Source: Paulinella micropora
Taxonomy: Eukaryota; Cercozoa; Imbricatea; Euglyphida
NCBI GenBank assembly: GCA_009731375.1
Contig: BJOX01000208.1
Location: 327,565-383,222, forward strand
Reading direction: 5' to 3'
DNA length: 55,658 nucleotides
A model generated the notes under the pieces. It was not told where the DNA came from. It saw only the letters and a program-made list of their open reading frames with translations, and ran no database searches. The translations under genes were made by a program, and so were the position numbers. This document shows, piece by piece, positions 1 to 11,775 of the stretch. Numbering within the stretch: the stretch's first letter is position 1; each line of letters begins with the position of its first letter.

Positions 1-4
1 GTGT

Positions 5-81
<77 letters not shown>

Positions 82-125
82 TGGCCTTGGGCCTTGGTCC
101 GCTCTATTGGGAGGTGTGTATGTGT

Positions 126-203
<78 letters not shown>

Positions 204-229
204 AGAGAGAGAGAGAGAGAGAGAGATAG

Positions 230-269
<40 letters not shown>

Positions 270-371
270 TTTATTTATGTATGTCTATATGCATGTATGT
301 ATTTACGTACGTGTTAACGCATGCATGTATGTATATGCCTGAGTATGCATAGATCCATTACCATGTTCTAC

Positions 372-422
<51 letters not shown>

Positions 423-430
423 TTCTTTCT
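1..430. repeat. Mixed dinucleotide microsatellites
   Basis: The stretch is (GA)n, then (GT)n at about 129-157, (TA)n at about 163-200, (GA)n, (TA)n, a short TATG-like part and a (CT)n tract at 370-430. The (CT)n tract would serve as the polypyrimidine tract of the possible exon that follows. Confidence 0.95.
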
Positions 431-438
431 TGCTCCAG

Positions 439-512
439 GTGGTATTCTGACACAGCTTATTCCCGATGATGTATGGGCGAAGGCGAACCAACCCGACAAC
501 GATGGTGTGTAG
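439..512 (+). CDS. Possible terminal exon, unknown protein
   Basis: A long CT-rich tract ends in TTGCTCCAG, a good splice acceptor, and is followed by an open frame reading GGILTQLIPDDVWAKANQPD and then NDGV before a TAG stop at 510-512. The composition looks like normal protein rather than repeat translation. The frame enters with two bases of a codon, so the previous exon would end in phase 1 and lies outside the window. I do not recognise the protein. An AATAAA at 1062-1067 could be its poly(A) signal. Only the acceptor and the frame support this call. Confidence 0.35.
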
Positions 513-1450
513 AGCAGCCGTTGTACCTGTCTTTTCCCGCCACTTTTCTTTTATTTTTGGACATTTACACATGCAGCAAAAACCGTACAGTAGCAAGACT
601 ACTGAGGAATTTCGTGTTTCGGACGGCGTGCAAGCAGCGAAACAGGCTTTTAATGCCTTGATTTCATGTTTCTCCATCAAAAATGAGCACACCATTGTGA
701 AGCGCTGGTCTTGAGCATTTTTATTGATAGTAATAATAGCGGCTTCAGAATCTTCGTAGCTCTGCTATTGAAAGAGAAACGTGGGGTCGAAACTTGCGGA
801 TTTTTTTTTTGAACGTAGTTAAGAATATCATCACAGGCAAGAGACGGTCAGCGAGGCTAGGCTGACGACTCGGACTGACCGAGTCAGTCAACTGTGCCGG
901 CCCATCCGGTATATAATGGCATTACTCTATGTTCCGGTCTGTCGGTTTCGCTTGGCTTGGAGAGTACGGAGTCCCTTCTACCTTAGGTATTCCTCATTCT
1001 ACAAGTCGTTAGACAGTCATTATATTATTAAATATGCAGTCTCGGTAACATTGGAGTCGCTAATAAAAACATACTGAGTTTACGGGGTAAGGAAAATTTT
1101 CCTCGTTACTCGGAAATTTTTGGACATCTATGACTTGGACAAAAAGTTGGCACAGATTCGAAGTGGCGACACTGTTTATTTATGGACGACTGTAACTTTA
1201 TTGATGGTTGATGCTTTTGGCTGCATATATGATGAGGCTATGGATTTCTTGCAGTTTGGATGAGCTGCAGTACGTGAGGGGCTTGATTAGGCATGGTCTG
1301 TCAATCGGCAGAAGTTTGAATTTTGAATGGTGATGTAACGCACACTGCACTTACAAATTGGCAGAGGAAATGTGACACACACTGCTTACAGCATGCAGAA
1401 CTAATTGAAAACCTTACAGCCTACCTTGGTTGCATATTTCTTGTCAGTGT
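513..1450. other. Unannotated unique sequence
   Basis: This stretch has no simple repeat and no convincing coding frame. It may contain the 3' UTR of the preceding exon (AATAAA at 1062). I looked for a retrotransposon LTR here by comparing it by eye with 13.7-14.3 kb and found no match. Confidence 0.4.
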
Positions 1451-4400
1451 TTATCATTTTGGGGTCGTGCCCTGCAGCTGACAATGGCATGATGTTTGGT
1501 TGAGTGACGGTGTAGTGACTGTTGCAAGCATCATATGGCTGGTTGAGTATGATGCGGGAGGGGGCGATGGAGTTCTGCAGAACTGACGAAGGTGGAAGTC
1601 AGGCGGGCATTGGGACGTGTCGACGTCGGATGGGGGAAGAAGGTGGNNNNNNNNNNCAAAGTGGCATACAGGCTTGGGAAGGTATGGAATAACAGATGGG
1701 TCAGTGTACGAGAGGAGCACTGAAGGAGGAGGTAAAGTGGAATATGTCAAACGCAAAGGGGATGGCAACAAACTGGCTACGGAACAGTCAGGGGATGAGG
1801 AACGTTGCGATAATCATGTGGGAACCTTTACAGCAGAGGGGGTCTAGGGGTCCGCATGCAAAGGGGAGATATATTCTGTCATCATGGCTCGGAAAGTCAA
1901 ATGCTTCTGGATGCCTTTTGCTGCAGGCAAGGCACCTTACTAATAGGGGTGATGACAGCGACGGGAAATGTTGGTGGGCATATGGAAGGAGGACGAACGA
2001 GGCAGAATTGTTGAGGCCCGAAGGGGGGGCTGAAACCACAAGGAAAGGACGCACAGACAGAAAGATATGGGGGATGCTTTGAGAATACATGGCTGTTGGG
2101 AAGGGGGAACGTTTGGTGGTCGAAGGAGGAAGGAACAGGACAGGATGGGCTGTGGGCGGGATTCAATGATGGAAAGAGGATGATGGAAAGAGGATGACGA
2201 AAGTCAATCTGACTCGGGAAGGAAGGAGGAAGAAGGGTGTGCAACAAGACAGACACGGGGCCTGATACATCACGATAATATTATGGGAACCCTTACAGGC
2301 CATGGGGCCACAGGGATGGATACGAAGATGGAGGGGGAGATGTGACCAGTGGGAACGGGGACTAGGTCACAATGGATACCATTATTAAGGCACAAGTCGA
2401 ATTGTGGCATGGCAATAAGGTGGGATGGTAATGAATAAGGGACGAAGGAGAGGCAAAGGGCAAGTCGGAGAAGGAAACACTACCTAGAGCAGGGACACAT
2501 GGCAAAGGAACAAGGACGACAAGGAATGAATGTACACGTGTAAGGAGTCGGATTGTGGCGTCGTAATAAGAAGGCGAAATGGGGATGAATAACGGACGAG
2601 GACGGGACAAAAGACCAGTAGCAGGAAACACAGTTCCTAGAGAAGGGGGAATAAGGGAACGGAAAAAACACGACACTGGTTATAATATCGTCAGAACTGG
2701 GACATACTGAGGGTGCCACGGGATGTACCGTGCCGACTTGGACTTGATTTGTGTTGGGAACTTGGAACGGAGGGTGGCGAGACTTGATGTCGTTTGGGAC
2801 AACACTTTCTGTTATCATTTAGTAAAATACTTAAAAGAAAGATTTGGTATCCACTTTGAGGCATCACGATGGGAATGGGGGGGCAACGCGACATGGATTG
2901 ATGGATGGATAACACACACACACACACAAATTATGGACAAAAGGTCGACAAGAGGAATCTATGAAGGAATGGAATGGGATGGAAGTGGTATTGAAGGAAC
3001 TGGAATGGAAGGGGATGGAAGTGGTATGGAAGGAACTGGGATGGAATGGGATGGAAGCGGTATGGAAGGAACTGGAATGGAATGGGATGGAAGTGGTATG
3101 GAATGGAATGGAATGGAATTGGTCTGGAACGGAAGGAAGCAGTGGAATGGAAGTGATTAAATGAAGGAAGGAAAGGAAGGTGCTATGGTCACGCCTGGCT
3201 AAGCAAGGAAGGAAGGAAGGAAGCAACACAAGAAGTAAGGATGAGATTATTGGATCGACGGATGGATTAAAATATGGAATAATGTTGACGAGCGGAACCT
3301 GATATTCTTTAAATTTGGTTGGCGGATAAATTGAGATATGGAATGAGGCTGACTTGAGGAATCTGATATTAATTACTGAGTTCACTGACGCCGGATTAAG
3401 GTACGCATGAGGTTGAAACAGGAACATGTTTCACAGAATGGGGGATGAAATTCAATCTGGAAAATGCTGTGCAAGGTTACGGAATGGGGAATGAATCGGG
3501 AGCATAAGTCACGGAATGGGGAAACTGACAACACGTAATAAGGTTTGGGAATATGCATCACTTGAATATTATGACGTATACTCACGGTATCTCGGGACTG
3601 GCAGGTGTTATAACAGACCCGAACGATAAGCTGCTTCGGGTGGAGGGAGAGACGGTGAAAGGAAAATGGAAGGACAAATGGGAGATAGGGGCGACACACA
3701 CGTTTCGAATTCGACAGAGGTGACGGGGAAATGAAGGGGGGTGGTTGTATGAGGAATTTGAGGAGCCTATACAGACAAGGCAACCTTTCATGTGGATGCA
3801 AGACCGGTGGGATGGAACTTGTCAAGGCAGTTGTGCCACAAGCGGACTACCGGAATATAAAGGACGTAACGAGTGAAATAAGGAAGGAAAGGAGGAGACG
3901 ATGCGATGGACATTGGCAAGAGAAAAGGAGATAAGACAGGAGAATCTGAAGAGAGTTTTCGGCGAGGGGGAAGCTGGAGGAAGCAGGGGGGAAAGGACAG
4001 GAGACAAAGTGGGACGACACACCTGTTCGGATGTTGCCGGGCTATACACAGGAGAACAACTGAGTGAATACAGGAGGAGATTGGGATGGGAGGAAAAGAT
4101 ACGGAAGACGGTGGCAGAGAAGACGAAACAGAGGTTATACTGCATGGCAGGAGCAATGTTACAAAATATTATGGGGGGGAGGGTACAGAACAACTCGCGG
4201 AACTAGGGTGATAATTGATCAATCGCAGTGGGGGGCAATGAAGTTTGTATGGTTACATACGGCTATCAGCTTGCCAGAGGGGATGAAAGAGGCGGCAAGG
4301 GGCATCATGCAAGGATGCAAAGGTGGCAAGGAATCAGTGCATGGTATATATGGGTAACGGAGATGGAAAAGGGCGAGGCCGCGGAGGAATAGAATATTTG

Positions 4401-6780
4401 GTGCCATGGCGGCAAGGGCGTTTACACAACGAACGGTAGAGGAGGCGAAAAGGTTGGGTACCAAGGTGAGGGTACGCACGATGGGTGCAGGGCATTCCGG
4501 ATAATACTGATTAAGTCAGAGGGGGAATAAGGGAGTCGGAGATGGAACGGGAAATAAAGTTTGCGACGGACTTGGCCTGGGCCTGCGATGAGGGCTGGGA
4601 GGAGAGTCCAGAGACGGTGGCGGACGTCACTGTGTCGGTAAGGTTGCAAGGTTTGACTCGGGAAGAGCGGGCGGAAGCGAGTTCAGGCGACTTATGGGAG
4701 CGGGAAAGGAAGGGCTGTGACAGGAGACAAGGAACAAGAACGGAATTGAAAGAGAAACAAGATAAAAAGGGGCGAGGGGATTATGTATGAATGGAAATGG
4801 GGACGACGAGCACAACGGCCAGAGGATCCCCGGAGTGGACACGTGAGGGGGCAACGTTAACGGGAGACCACAGAGGGAAAGGGGGCACGATGGGGGAATC
4901 TGTCAACACGAAGACAAAGACTGAAGGCAAAAACTGGTACCGCTTGGGAGTGTGGGGAACACCACGGGGTTCAAGTGGTAGAAAGGCGGGGGAAATAGGA
5001 CACGATAAGGGGGGGAAGGGGTTATACAGTGACATAAATGGGGGAGCCATCATGGCACACAAATGCGAACGACATGGGATGTATTGTGCGGATGTCTGCA
5101 TTTGGTGCAATAGCTTCATGATTCCTAGCTTTGGATGACGCAATTATTGGGGGAAGAAAACTATGGGAAGGAGGAAAAGGAAATGGAAGAACAGGCCCGG
5201 GGGCCACAAGATGGTGCTAAGGGAAAGAACGGGGAGGAGACATGGAGGGGATTAGTGGATGGAAAAAGACTGAGTTGGATCAGGATAGGGAAAGGCATTT
5301 ACGACAAGACGGCACGTTATAGGGGGAAAATATGCGGAGGCACGATAGCTTTTTCGCAAGGACAAGCTTAGCGGCTAATAATGGCCTGGTGGATGCCAAG
5401 GAGTTATATGTACGATGGGCTCCGGTGGCAGAGGTAAGGGAAAGACAGGAAGAGAAAAGGCATCGAAAAGGGAGGAAAGCCGGGATGTAAACGGAAACAT
5501 GACAGGGAAGTTGGCGGAAGGGGGAATGGTGCGATTGTCGGACCAGAGGCACACAGTGATGATGCCGCTCAGGAAGAGATGCCTTCAGGAAAGGAAGGCA
5601 GAAGTATGGGGGATAATTGGTTGCGATACCTCGAACAACGGAACGGCGGAGTTCCCGAGTGCACAACGATGATACGCTGTATCAAAACGACTTGGATCGC
5701 GCCACGGAAGCCAAACGGGAGGCGGCATGTTGGGAACGGAAGAAGGCTATCCGCCATGGCAGGTGGCAGGGGGACTGGGCAAGATGTTCCCGTCAGAAGA
5801 GCTGGTCTGGTCGGAACATTTCAACAACCAAAACATCGCGCGATATGAATGGCGGCGCAAGGACAAAGCTCATATTATAATGCGGCGGGGTGTCCTCAGC
5901 GTGGAAAAGGGGGTGGTGGACGACGTGGCGGACGCGGGGGACGCGACTACGGGGGATACCAGCGGTAGGCGGAAACACAGCCGGAAATGGCTGAAACGGT
6001 GCTTATTTCAGGGGCGGCGGCGGGATTGCCGGAACGCCAGGGAGCGACGGGAGGGGGAGCACCCACGCAGTCGGGTAGGATGATATCTGTGGACGATATG
6101 GAAAAGGAACATGAACAGAGGAATGGTATATTTGAACAGGAACGGGCTCCGCGGGAGGAGGAAGCGTGACCGCGGCGGCATTACGGCGCGGATGACGTCA
6201 TGATAATTGGGGAAAGCAAAACAGAGGAACGTCGGCGAGAGGCTCGCTCGGCACGGCAACGGATCGACAGGGCGGGATACGGCAGCCCGGATCGGGGGAT
6301 GGTCAAGGAACGCCATTCCATCGATCTGACTTGGGAATGACAAGAAAACGGATGAGAGAGAAAGAAGAAAGAAAGGGGGATAGGGAACACGACAAACGGC
6401 GAAGGCAGAGGAGCGGACTTGTGAGGGGGGAACAGGTGAAGGGAAACAGGGGAATGAGGAAGAGAATAAGGGGGATACAAGCCATACTATTAGGGGGGAC
6501 AAGGAAATAAAGGGGGATGAGGGTAGCAAGGAGGACGAGGGAATCGCGGCGGACGCGATGGACCAAGGGAATAGGTCTGTGGATAAGCATCTCGGCCGGG
6601 GGCCGGAAAGGAATTTGGGACCCACTGGAAGGAATAACGGGGAGGAACGGGACCGGGACCGTCTCCTCCTCCAGACTTACTAGAAGATCGGTGCACGGAC
6701 AGGATCTTTGAGTCCTAGGAAAGAGGTTAATTCAATTAAAAAAGAATTCAATTAAAAGAGCTGACTTCCCTTTAGCCTAC
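1451..6780 (+). other. Purine-rich region, probably decayed 5' part of a gypsy element
   Basis: The + strand is strongly rich in G and A, like the retrotransposon downstream, and it runs into it without a break. Frames are short and interrupted; one reads WQVAGGLGKMFPSEELVW near 5750. No zinc knuckle or other gag motif could be recognised. Long Pro/Ser-rich frames on the minus strand are mirror images of the purine bias and are not taken as genes. A 10-base gap lies at 1647-1656. The region could be gag plus untranslated leader, or unrelated purine-rich DNA. Confidence 0.3.
2962..3160 (+). repeat. GGAAT-type minisatellite
   Basis: Units built from GGAATGGGATGGAAGTGG and TATGGAAGGAACT recur about four to five times in tandem with small changes. 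They read as Gly/Met/Glu/Trp repeats on the + strand, which is a by-product of the repeat. Confidence 0.8.
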
Positions 6781-6786
6781 ACGAAG

Positions 6787-7086
6787 TTGGCGATCAAACA
6801 ACTAGGGGGGGAGGAAGTCATTGGGAATGACACGATGGCGGTGATCAGTGTGATCGGAAAACACTTTCAGGACAAATATGGGGGACAGCCGTGGTATCGG
6901 CAAGCGTTACGGCGAATGCAGGGATGGGTGAATGGGGTGTCGGGCTCGACGCCACTAACAGGAACGATGCTATTCACGTTTCGTCTTTCGGATGATTCGA
7001 TATATACGCATAAGTTCTGGGTGGTACCGGCGTACACGGGAGGATTATTATGCGCACACATATCGATTGTGCTGGGGGAATTGTGA
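6787..7086 (+). pseudogene. Retropepsin-like fragment of a gypsy element
   Basis: The frame starts at an ATG at 6787 and is 99 codons long. Its second half (PLTGTMLFTFRLSDD, then HKFWVVP, then ISIVLG) has the spacing and character of the C-terminal half of a Ty3/gypsy aspartic protease, where a tyrosine/phenylalanine-Val-Val-Pro strand is followed by an I-L-G flap end. The catalytic DTG/DSG is not seen in this frame, so the copy is incomplete or the assignment is wrong. It lies upstream of reverse transcriptase, the expected order. The assignment is inferred from pattern and position. Confidence 0.4.
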
Positions 7087-7460
7087 GATATAGTACGGGC
7101 GAGAATGCACTGGTATATAAGCTGGTAGCATGGTCGGCGGATGACGACCCGCAAGGAAACAAGGACGGATGGACCGCTGGTGATTTCACGGCGGCAACGG
7201 TAGAGTTGTCGAAGGAGACGGCGGCCGACGAAGCGGCACGCGAGGTTTTCGCGGTTGGGGATCCTCAGGAAACGGAGGAGGAAAGAACGTCGGAGGATGA
7301 GTGGACGCCTGACAGATTAGCCGCATTTGCGGTTGGACCAGTTGAGGGAACAACGGAAACTGGCGATGGATGGGTTTCCAGTACATGGGCGCAATTTGGG
7401 GTACCAGCACAAGGAAATGGATGGCAGGACGTTGCCAAGGGCCCAGTATGTGGTTTGTAA
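7050..7460 (+). pseudogene. Acidic frame between protease and pol, unknown
   Basis: This overlapping frame (136 codons) is rich in Glu, Asp, Ala and Thr, with stretches such as AADEAAREVFAVGDPQETEE. Early on it reads ALVYKLVAWSADDD. It may be the linker between protease and reverse transcriptase after a frameshift near 7080. No domain is recognised. Confidence 0.3.
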
Positions 7461-7477
7461 CGTGGCGAAACCTAGTA

Positions 7478-8060
7478 ATACGATTTTTTTAAAAGCTCGA
7501 CAAGGCTTTACAATTGACACTGAGAACTAGGAGAAGTAGAGGGAAGGGGGAGGAGGGAGGGGGCGCAGCAAGAAAGTTCAGAAAAAATTCTTTTATTAAA
7601 GCTCGACTGTGTTGCACTTGACACTGAAAACGATGAGAAGGAGAAGGAAGAGACAGGGGAGGGGGAAGAACAAATTATCTCTTATCCCCCCCCTCCCTTC
7701 TGAGAACAGGGGGCGGGAGAGGGAAAGGCAGGGAGCGCGCCGAGAAAGTGTAAACTTTTTTAATTAAAGCTTGACAAAGTCTTACACTTGGCACAGAGAA
7801 CTAGGAGGGGGAGAGGGAAGAGGCAGGGAGAAGCACACCCCCCCCCCCCCCCCCCCCCCCCCCCCGGGAGAAAAAANNNNNNNNNNAGAATTCTTTTATT
7901 GAAGCTCGACGGTTTTACACTTGGGCACTGAGAACTAGGAGAGAAAGAGGGAAGGGGCAGGGGAGGGAGAATCACGAATTGTCGTATCCCCTTCCCTCTC
8001 CCACTCTTAGTTCTCAGTGCTAAGTGTAAGACTTTGTCAAGCTTTTTAATAAAAAATTCT
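7478..8060. repeat. Direct plus inverted repeats of a ~55-nt motif
   Basis: A motif of the form AAAGCTCGAC..TTACACTTG followed by GACACTGAGAACTAGGAG occurs four times on the + strand (about 7485, 7592, 7758 and 7893), separated by GGGAGG-rich spacers. A fifth copy lies inverted at about 7995-8060. The last direct copy and the inverted copy can pair as a hairpin whose loop sits near 7980. A poly(C) run and a 10-base gap lie at 7840-7886. Confidence 0.75.
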
Positions 8061-8275
8061 TTTTTTTAGTGCTCTCTCCTCGGGGGGGGGGTGATATGGT
8101 CAAATTTGGGAGTGATATAGCTAGAAAAGGTAGTTCTACCGGAACAACTTGGAAGCACTGCCTTTTCTGGCCGTATCATAAACAGCAAAATTTAGCTCCA
8201 AATGAACTGGCTGCTCCGGTCTCTTAGAAAGGTAACATATGTTTTCCCGCGGAAAAAACCGCGCGCCAAAATTTT

Positions 8276-8932
8276 TTGTTGTTGCGCAAATGGGGCGATG
8301 AGCCCATCATGGCTGACTCGGTGGCAGGGATAAAGAAAGCGTTGAAGAATCGGATTTCTCATGGGGACTTCACGATCGTACTGCCGGTGGGCAGGCGAAC
8401 GGAAATGTGGTGGTACAATATCGAGGATTTCCTGGTTCAGGACCCGATACCAATACCGAGCCGGACACAAAAGCTCGTTATAGCGTGTAGGATGGGATCA
8501 AGGCAGGCGGCAAGGAAGTATCGGCAGGAACTCCTTGGCCGGGACCTGGCGGTGATCCGAAATGAGGCATTCACCCATGTCTCTGGGGTATACCACAGAA
8601 CACACGCGACCCAGTACGCCATTATGATCGACCAATTGGCGAGGTATGCGGATCAGGAGAAACAAACACCCACATTATATCGGTCTCGGGCAGGGTTTGA
8701 TGAGGATGACATGGAAGCCTCGGTGGATGATATAGCCGGGAAGGCTACGGACGAGCAGATCAAGGAGGAAACGGATAAGGCACGGGAGGCCTTGCGGGTG
8801 CAAGCTAAACAATGGCAGGGGAGCGAGAAGTCCAAGGAGGACGTGCTCGCGATCATGGACGAGCACATCGAGGTTTTTGGGCCTGTGGAAGGGGGATCGG
8901 TCAAACACCATACGGCGGTGTTTCACAGGTAA
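8276..8932 (+). pseudogene. N-terminal pol segment of gypsy element
   Basis: An open frame of 218 codons precedes the reverse transcriptase. It contains KKALKNRISHGDFTIVLPVG and GSRQAARKYRQELLGRDLA, and ends in a charged segment (KEDVLAIMDEHIEVFG). Such a charged segment is common just before the reverse transcriptase of Ty3/gypsy elements. No stop interrupts it, but it shifts frame relative to the next block. It is called from its position; no domain was recognised. Confidence 0.5.
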
Positions 8933-8944
8933 ATGGGATAGGAA

Positions 8945-9805
8945 GTGCCTGGGCGGCCTTCGCGACTCAGCTACCACGAAGACAGGATCGCCAAGGAAAT
9001 GAAGGCGGAACTGTTGGAAAAGGGGTTGATAGAGGCCCGGTTATCGGAATACTCTTCGCCGGTGCGGATGGCGCCGAAGCCGGATGGCACATTGCGAATG
9101 TGCATAAACTATTGGAAGATCAACCAGATCATAAAGAAGATCCAGACGCCGGTTCCGGATGTACGGCAGGGAGTGGAAGTGCTGCGAAAGGCGAAGATAT
9201 ACTCCACTTGGATCTGAAGAGTGGTTTCTGGCAAATATCATTGGCAGAAGAGAGCCAATACCTCACGGCCTTCATGGTTGGAATGACGACCTATGTATGG
9301 AAGGTCTTGCCGATGGGGCGCAAGGTTGCTCCGGGAATTTTCCAGAAGGCGATGACTGAGATGCTGGGGGCGAAGTTCCGCGATGACGAGTTTGCTTTTA
9401 AGCATGGCGATACGTCCACGTACGCCTTTGCGTATCTGGATGATGTCATAATATACTCTAACTCCGTGGAAGAGCACATGGAACACCTCAGGGATATCAT
9501 GAGGACGGTTAAGGCATTCGGGTTTCGTCCATGCCAAGAAGTGCTATTTCATGCAAAAACGGATTCAATATTTGGGATACGATATTGAGAACGGAACATG
9601 CACAATCGCGGCTAAGAAGATGGAAGCATTGGAGGCAATGTCGATGCAGAGGAGTAAATCGGATCTACACTCGTTCCTGTCTTGGGCGCAATATTATGGA
9701 GAGTTTATCCCGAATTTTGCCAATCGGGCGGAGCCCATACGGAAGCACATGAAGAACTTCAAGGGGGACTGGGCAAATTCGGATGAGTGGGGGCAAGACG
9801 TCTAG
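8945..9805 (+). pseudogene. Ty3/gypsy reverse transcriptase, frameshifted
   Basis: Motifs appear in the usual order: KGLIEARLSEYSSPVRMAPK and LRMCINYWKIN (frame 8945-9217), then LDLKSGFWQISLAE, VLPMGRKVAPGIFQKAMTEM and AYLDDVIIYSNS with the catalytic YLDD at 9433-9444. After that comes YLGYDIENG and FLSWAQYYGEFIPNFA in a third frame. One-base shifts near 9202 and 9530 split the domain and a TAG follows at 9803. The protein would copy element RNA into DNA, but this copy cannot do so as it stands. Confidence 0.9.
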
Positions 9806-10260
9806 GATGCCATAAAGGACTTGCGGGGTACAATCCTGAAGGATCCGTTTACGGAGGACGGAACAGTACTGAGGTTGCCAGACTTCAACGCACCTTTTAT
9901 CCTGGATACGGACGCGTCGGCGTACGCGATAGGGGGGGTTGCTACAACAGGTGGACGGCAAGGGACGGCTACGGCCAGTGATCTTTCTTAGTCCGACCGG
10001 CGAATGCCGAATGCGGCAAGGCAATATTGCACGAGGCAGCGGGAAGCTTTGGCTATTGTCTGCGGATTCAAACGATTAAGAGAATACCTGTGAGGGGCGA
10101 AGGGCACGAAGGTGAGGACGGACTATAACAAACTGCGGTGGTTGATGTCGCAAGACCAGACGGGACGTCTGGCACGGTGGCAACAGGAGTTATCGGAGTA
10201 AGATTTCCAGGTAGAGCACATCAAGGGAAAGGAGAACTTTTTGGCTAATCATCAGTCGAG
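9806..10260 (+). pseudogene. RNase H domain of gypsy element, degenerate
   Basis: Directly after the reverse transcriptase the sequence reads FILDTDASAYAIGGV, REALAIVCGFKRLREYL, RTDYNKLRWLM and VEHIKGKENFLANHQSR. These correspond to the Asp, Glu, Asp and final acidic positions of the retroelement RNase H; the last Asp appears replaced by Asn (LANHQSR). Stops at about 9988, 10090 and 10200 interrupt it. Confidence 0.85.
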
Positions 10261-11037
10261 GTCGGGCGGAAGGGAGGAGGCAGGTGCTCCTCAAGGTAAG
10301 GGGGAGGGGGAACCGGAAAAGCGCCAGGTACCGGAGGTATTCACGGTCAAGCCGGCATGGGATGGGGACCAGAGAAGGGGGATGAACCTAACACGATTTG
10401 GGTTCACCATGGCGGCGGCGGTATTGACGGTTTGGGGGTACATGGATTTGGAAAGATAGAGAAGGAAGCGGGTTTTGAGGATAAGAAGCCGATAAATGGC
10501 ATGTTATATGCGGCGGAAATGTCGGCGGCATACAAGTTTCGGACGACCGGAGACATGGGGAAACAGGAATGCGACAGGGACCTTCGGCTTTATGAGGCGG
10601 CTCACATTAATCCGCGGGAATGCGGTGAGGAACATGGGGACCAATACGCGAGGGACAACCTCGAGGAGTACGAATGGAACGCGGCATTGAACAAGGAGAG
10701 GACACCGGAGGAATAGGAGAGGCCATGCTTTCCATGGCGGCAGTTGCCGATGGTGGGCAACATTATCGTTTGGGATAAGAAGGACGAGGAGCAGCAGCGG
10801 CAGGAGCCGGTGGGCTTCAATATGTTGGAAAAGACGCACCCTAGTAGGGTGGCGCTGGATTTGGAAACGGATACACAAATCAGGTTTGCTTCGGTGGATA
10901 AACTTCGGAGTCTGACAAGTGAGGCAAAGGAATTCCAGGCGTTAATGCAGCACGTGAAAAACCCAACGCCGGAAACGCGCACCGAGGCGGTGAAAAGGCA
11001 GCTAAAGACGCGCACGTACTCGGATGGGTTGATCTAG
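10261..11037 (+). pseudogene. Spacer between RNase H and integrase
   Basis: Open segments without a recognised domain join RNase H to integrase. They read for example KPINGMLYAAEMSAAYKF and, at 10744-11037, SLTSEAKEFQALMQHV. A TAG at about 10714 and another at 11036 break it. It is included because it is clearly within the element. Confidence 0.5.
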
Positions 11038-11040
11038 TAT

Positions 11041-11775
11041 ATGGGAACGGACGGCAGATACAGGGATGATCCGGAACGGTGGACAGTATGGGTACCGCCG
11101 GCGTTGCGGCATGCCATACTGATCGGGGCACATAACTGCCCGCTGCAAAGCCATCCGGGGCTGGAAAGGATGAAATGGTCCTTGGCAAGGAAGTTCTACT
11201 GGGGCAATATGGGCAGAGACGTCGAGAGATTTATCAACGGCTGCGCATCATGTCAGCGGGCTAAGACGCCTTACGATGCAAACAAAGGGCTGCTCGGGCA
11301 ATACGAGGTCACGAGCGAGATTTTCGAGACGGTGCACATCGATTACGTGGGGCCACTGCCGGAGGCAGGGGATGGGGGATTCAAATATATCCTTACGGTT
11401 ATCGATCGGGCGTCCAATTACGTGATCACGGTGCCCACGAAGGATGACACCAAGGAAACAACTGCTAAGGCACTCATCGACTGTGTCTTTAGCTGGATTG
11501 GAGTTCCGAGGAAGATCATTTCGGATCGGGGGAGTTCGATCATCAATTGGGTCTCGAACGAGCTGAGTGCGTACTTTGGGTTTCAATGGAACTATGTCAC
11601 GGTTTATAACCCGATGGCTAATGGCAAGATCGAGCGGATGCACAAAACTATAAAGGCGTCGTTGAAGATATACTGTCAGAATAACCAGAAGGTCTGGCCG
11701 GAAACGGTACATGCTTTCGCGTTTGCGGTTAACAACCTGGGGTCTTCGTCTTTCGGAGGGCATGTTCGGCTTTGA
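11041..11775 (+). pseudogene. Ty3/gypsy integrase
   Basis: The frame of 244 codons begins with the HHCC zinc-binding region (AHNCPLQSHPG, then FINGCASCQRAK). It continues with the DDE core: HIDYVGPLP holds the first Asp, IISDRGSSIINW the second, and NPMANGKIERMHKTIKASL the Glu. All zinc ligands and the catalytic triad are present, so the core looks intact even though the rest of the element is damaged. It ends in a stop at an 18-bp direct duplication (11757-11792). The enzyme would insert element cDNA into the genome. Confidence 0.92.

Noticed and set aside
1454-6696. Pro/Ser/Phe-rich minus-strand frames in the purine-rich region
   Set aside because: They mirror the A/G bias of the + strand, overlap one another in several frames, and show no motif or splice signal.
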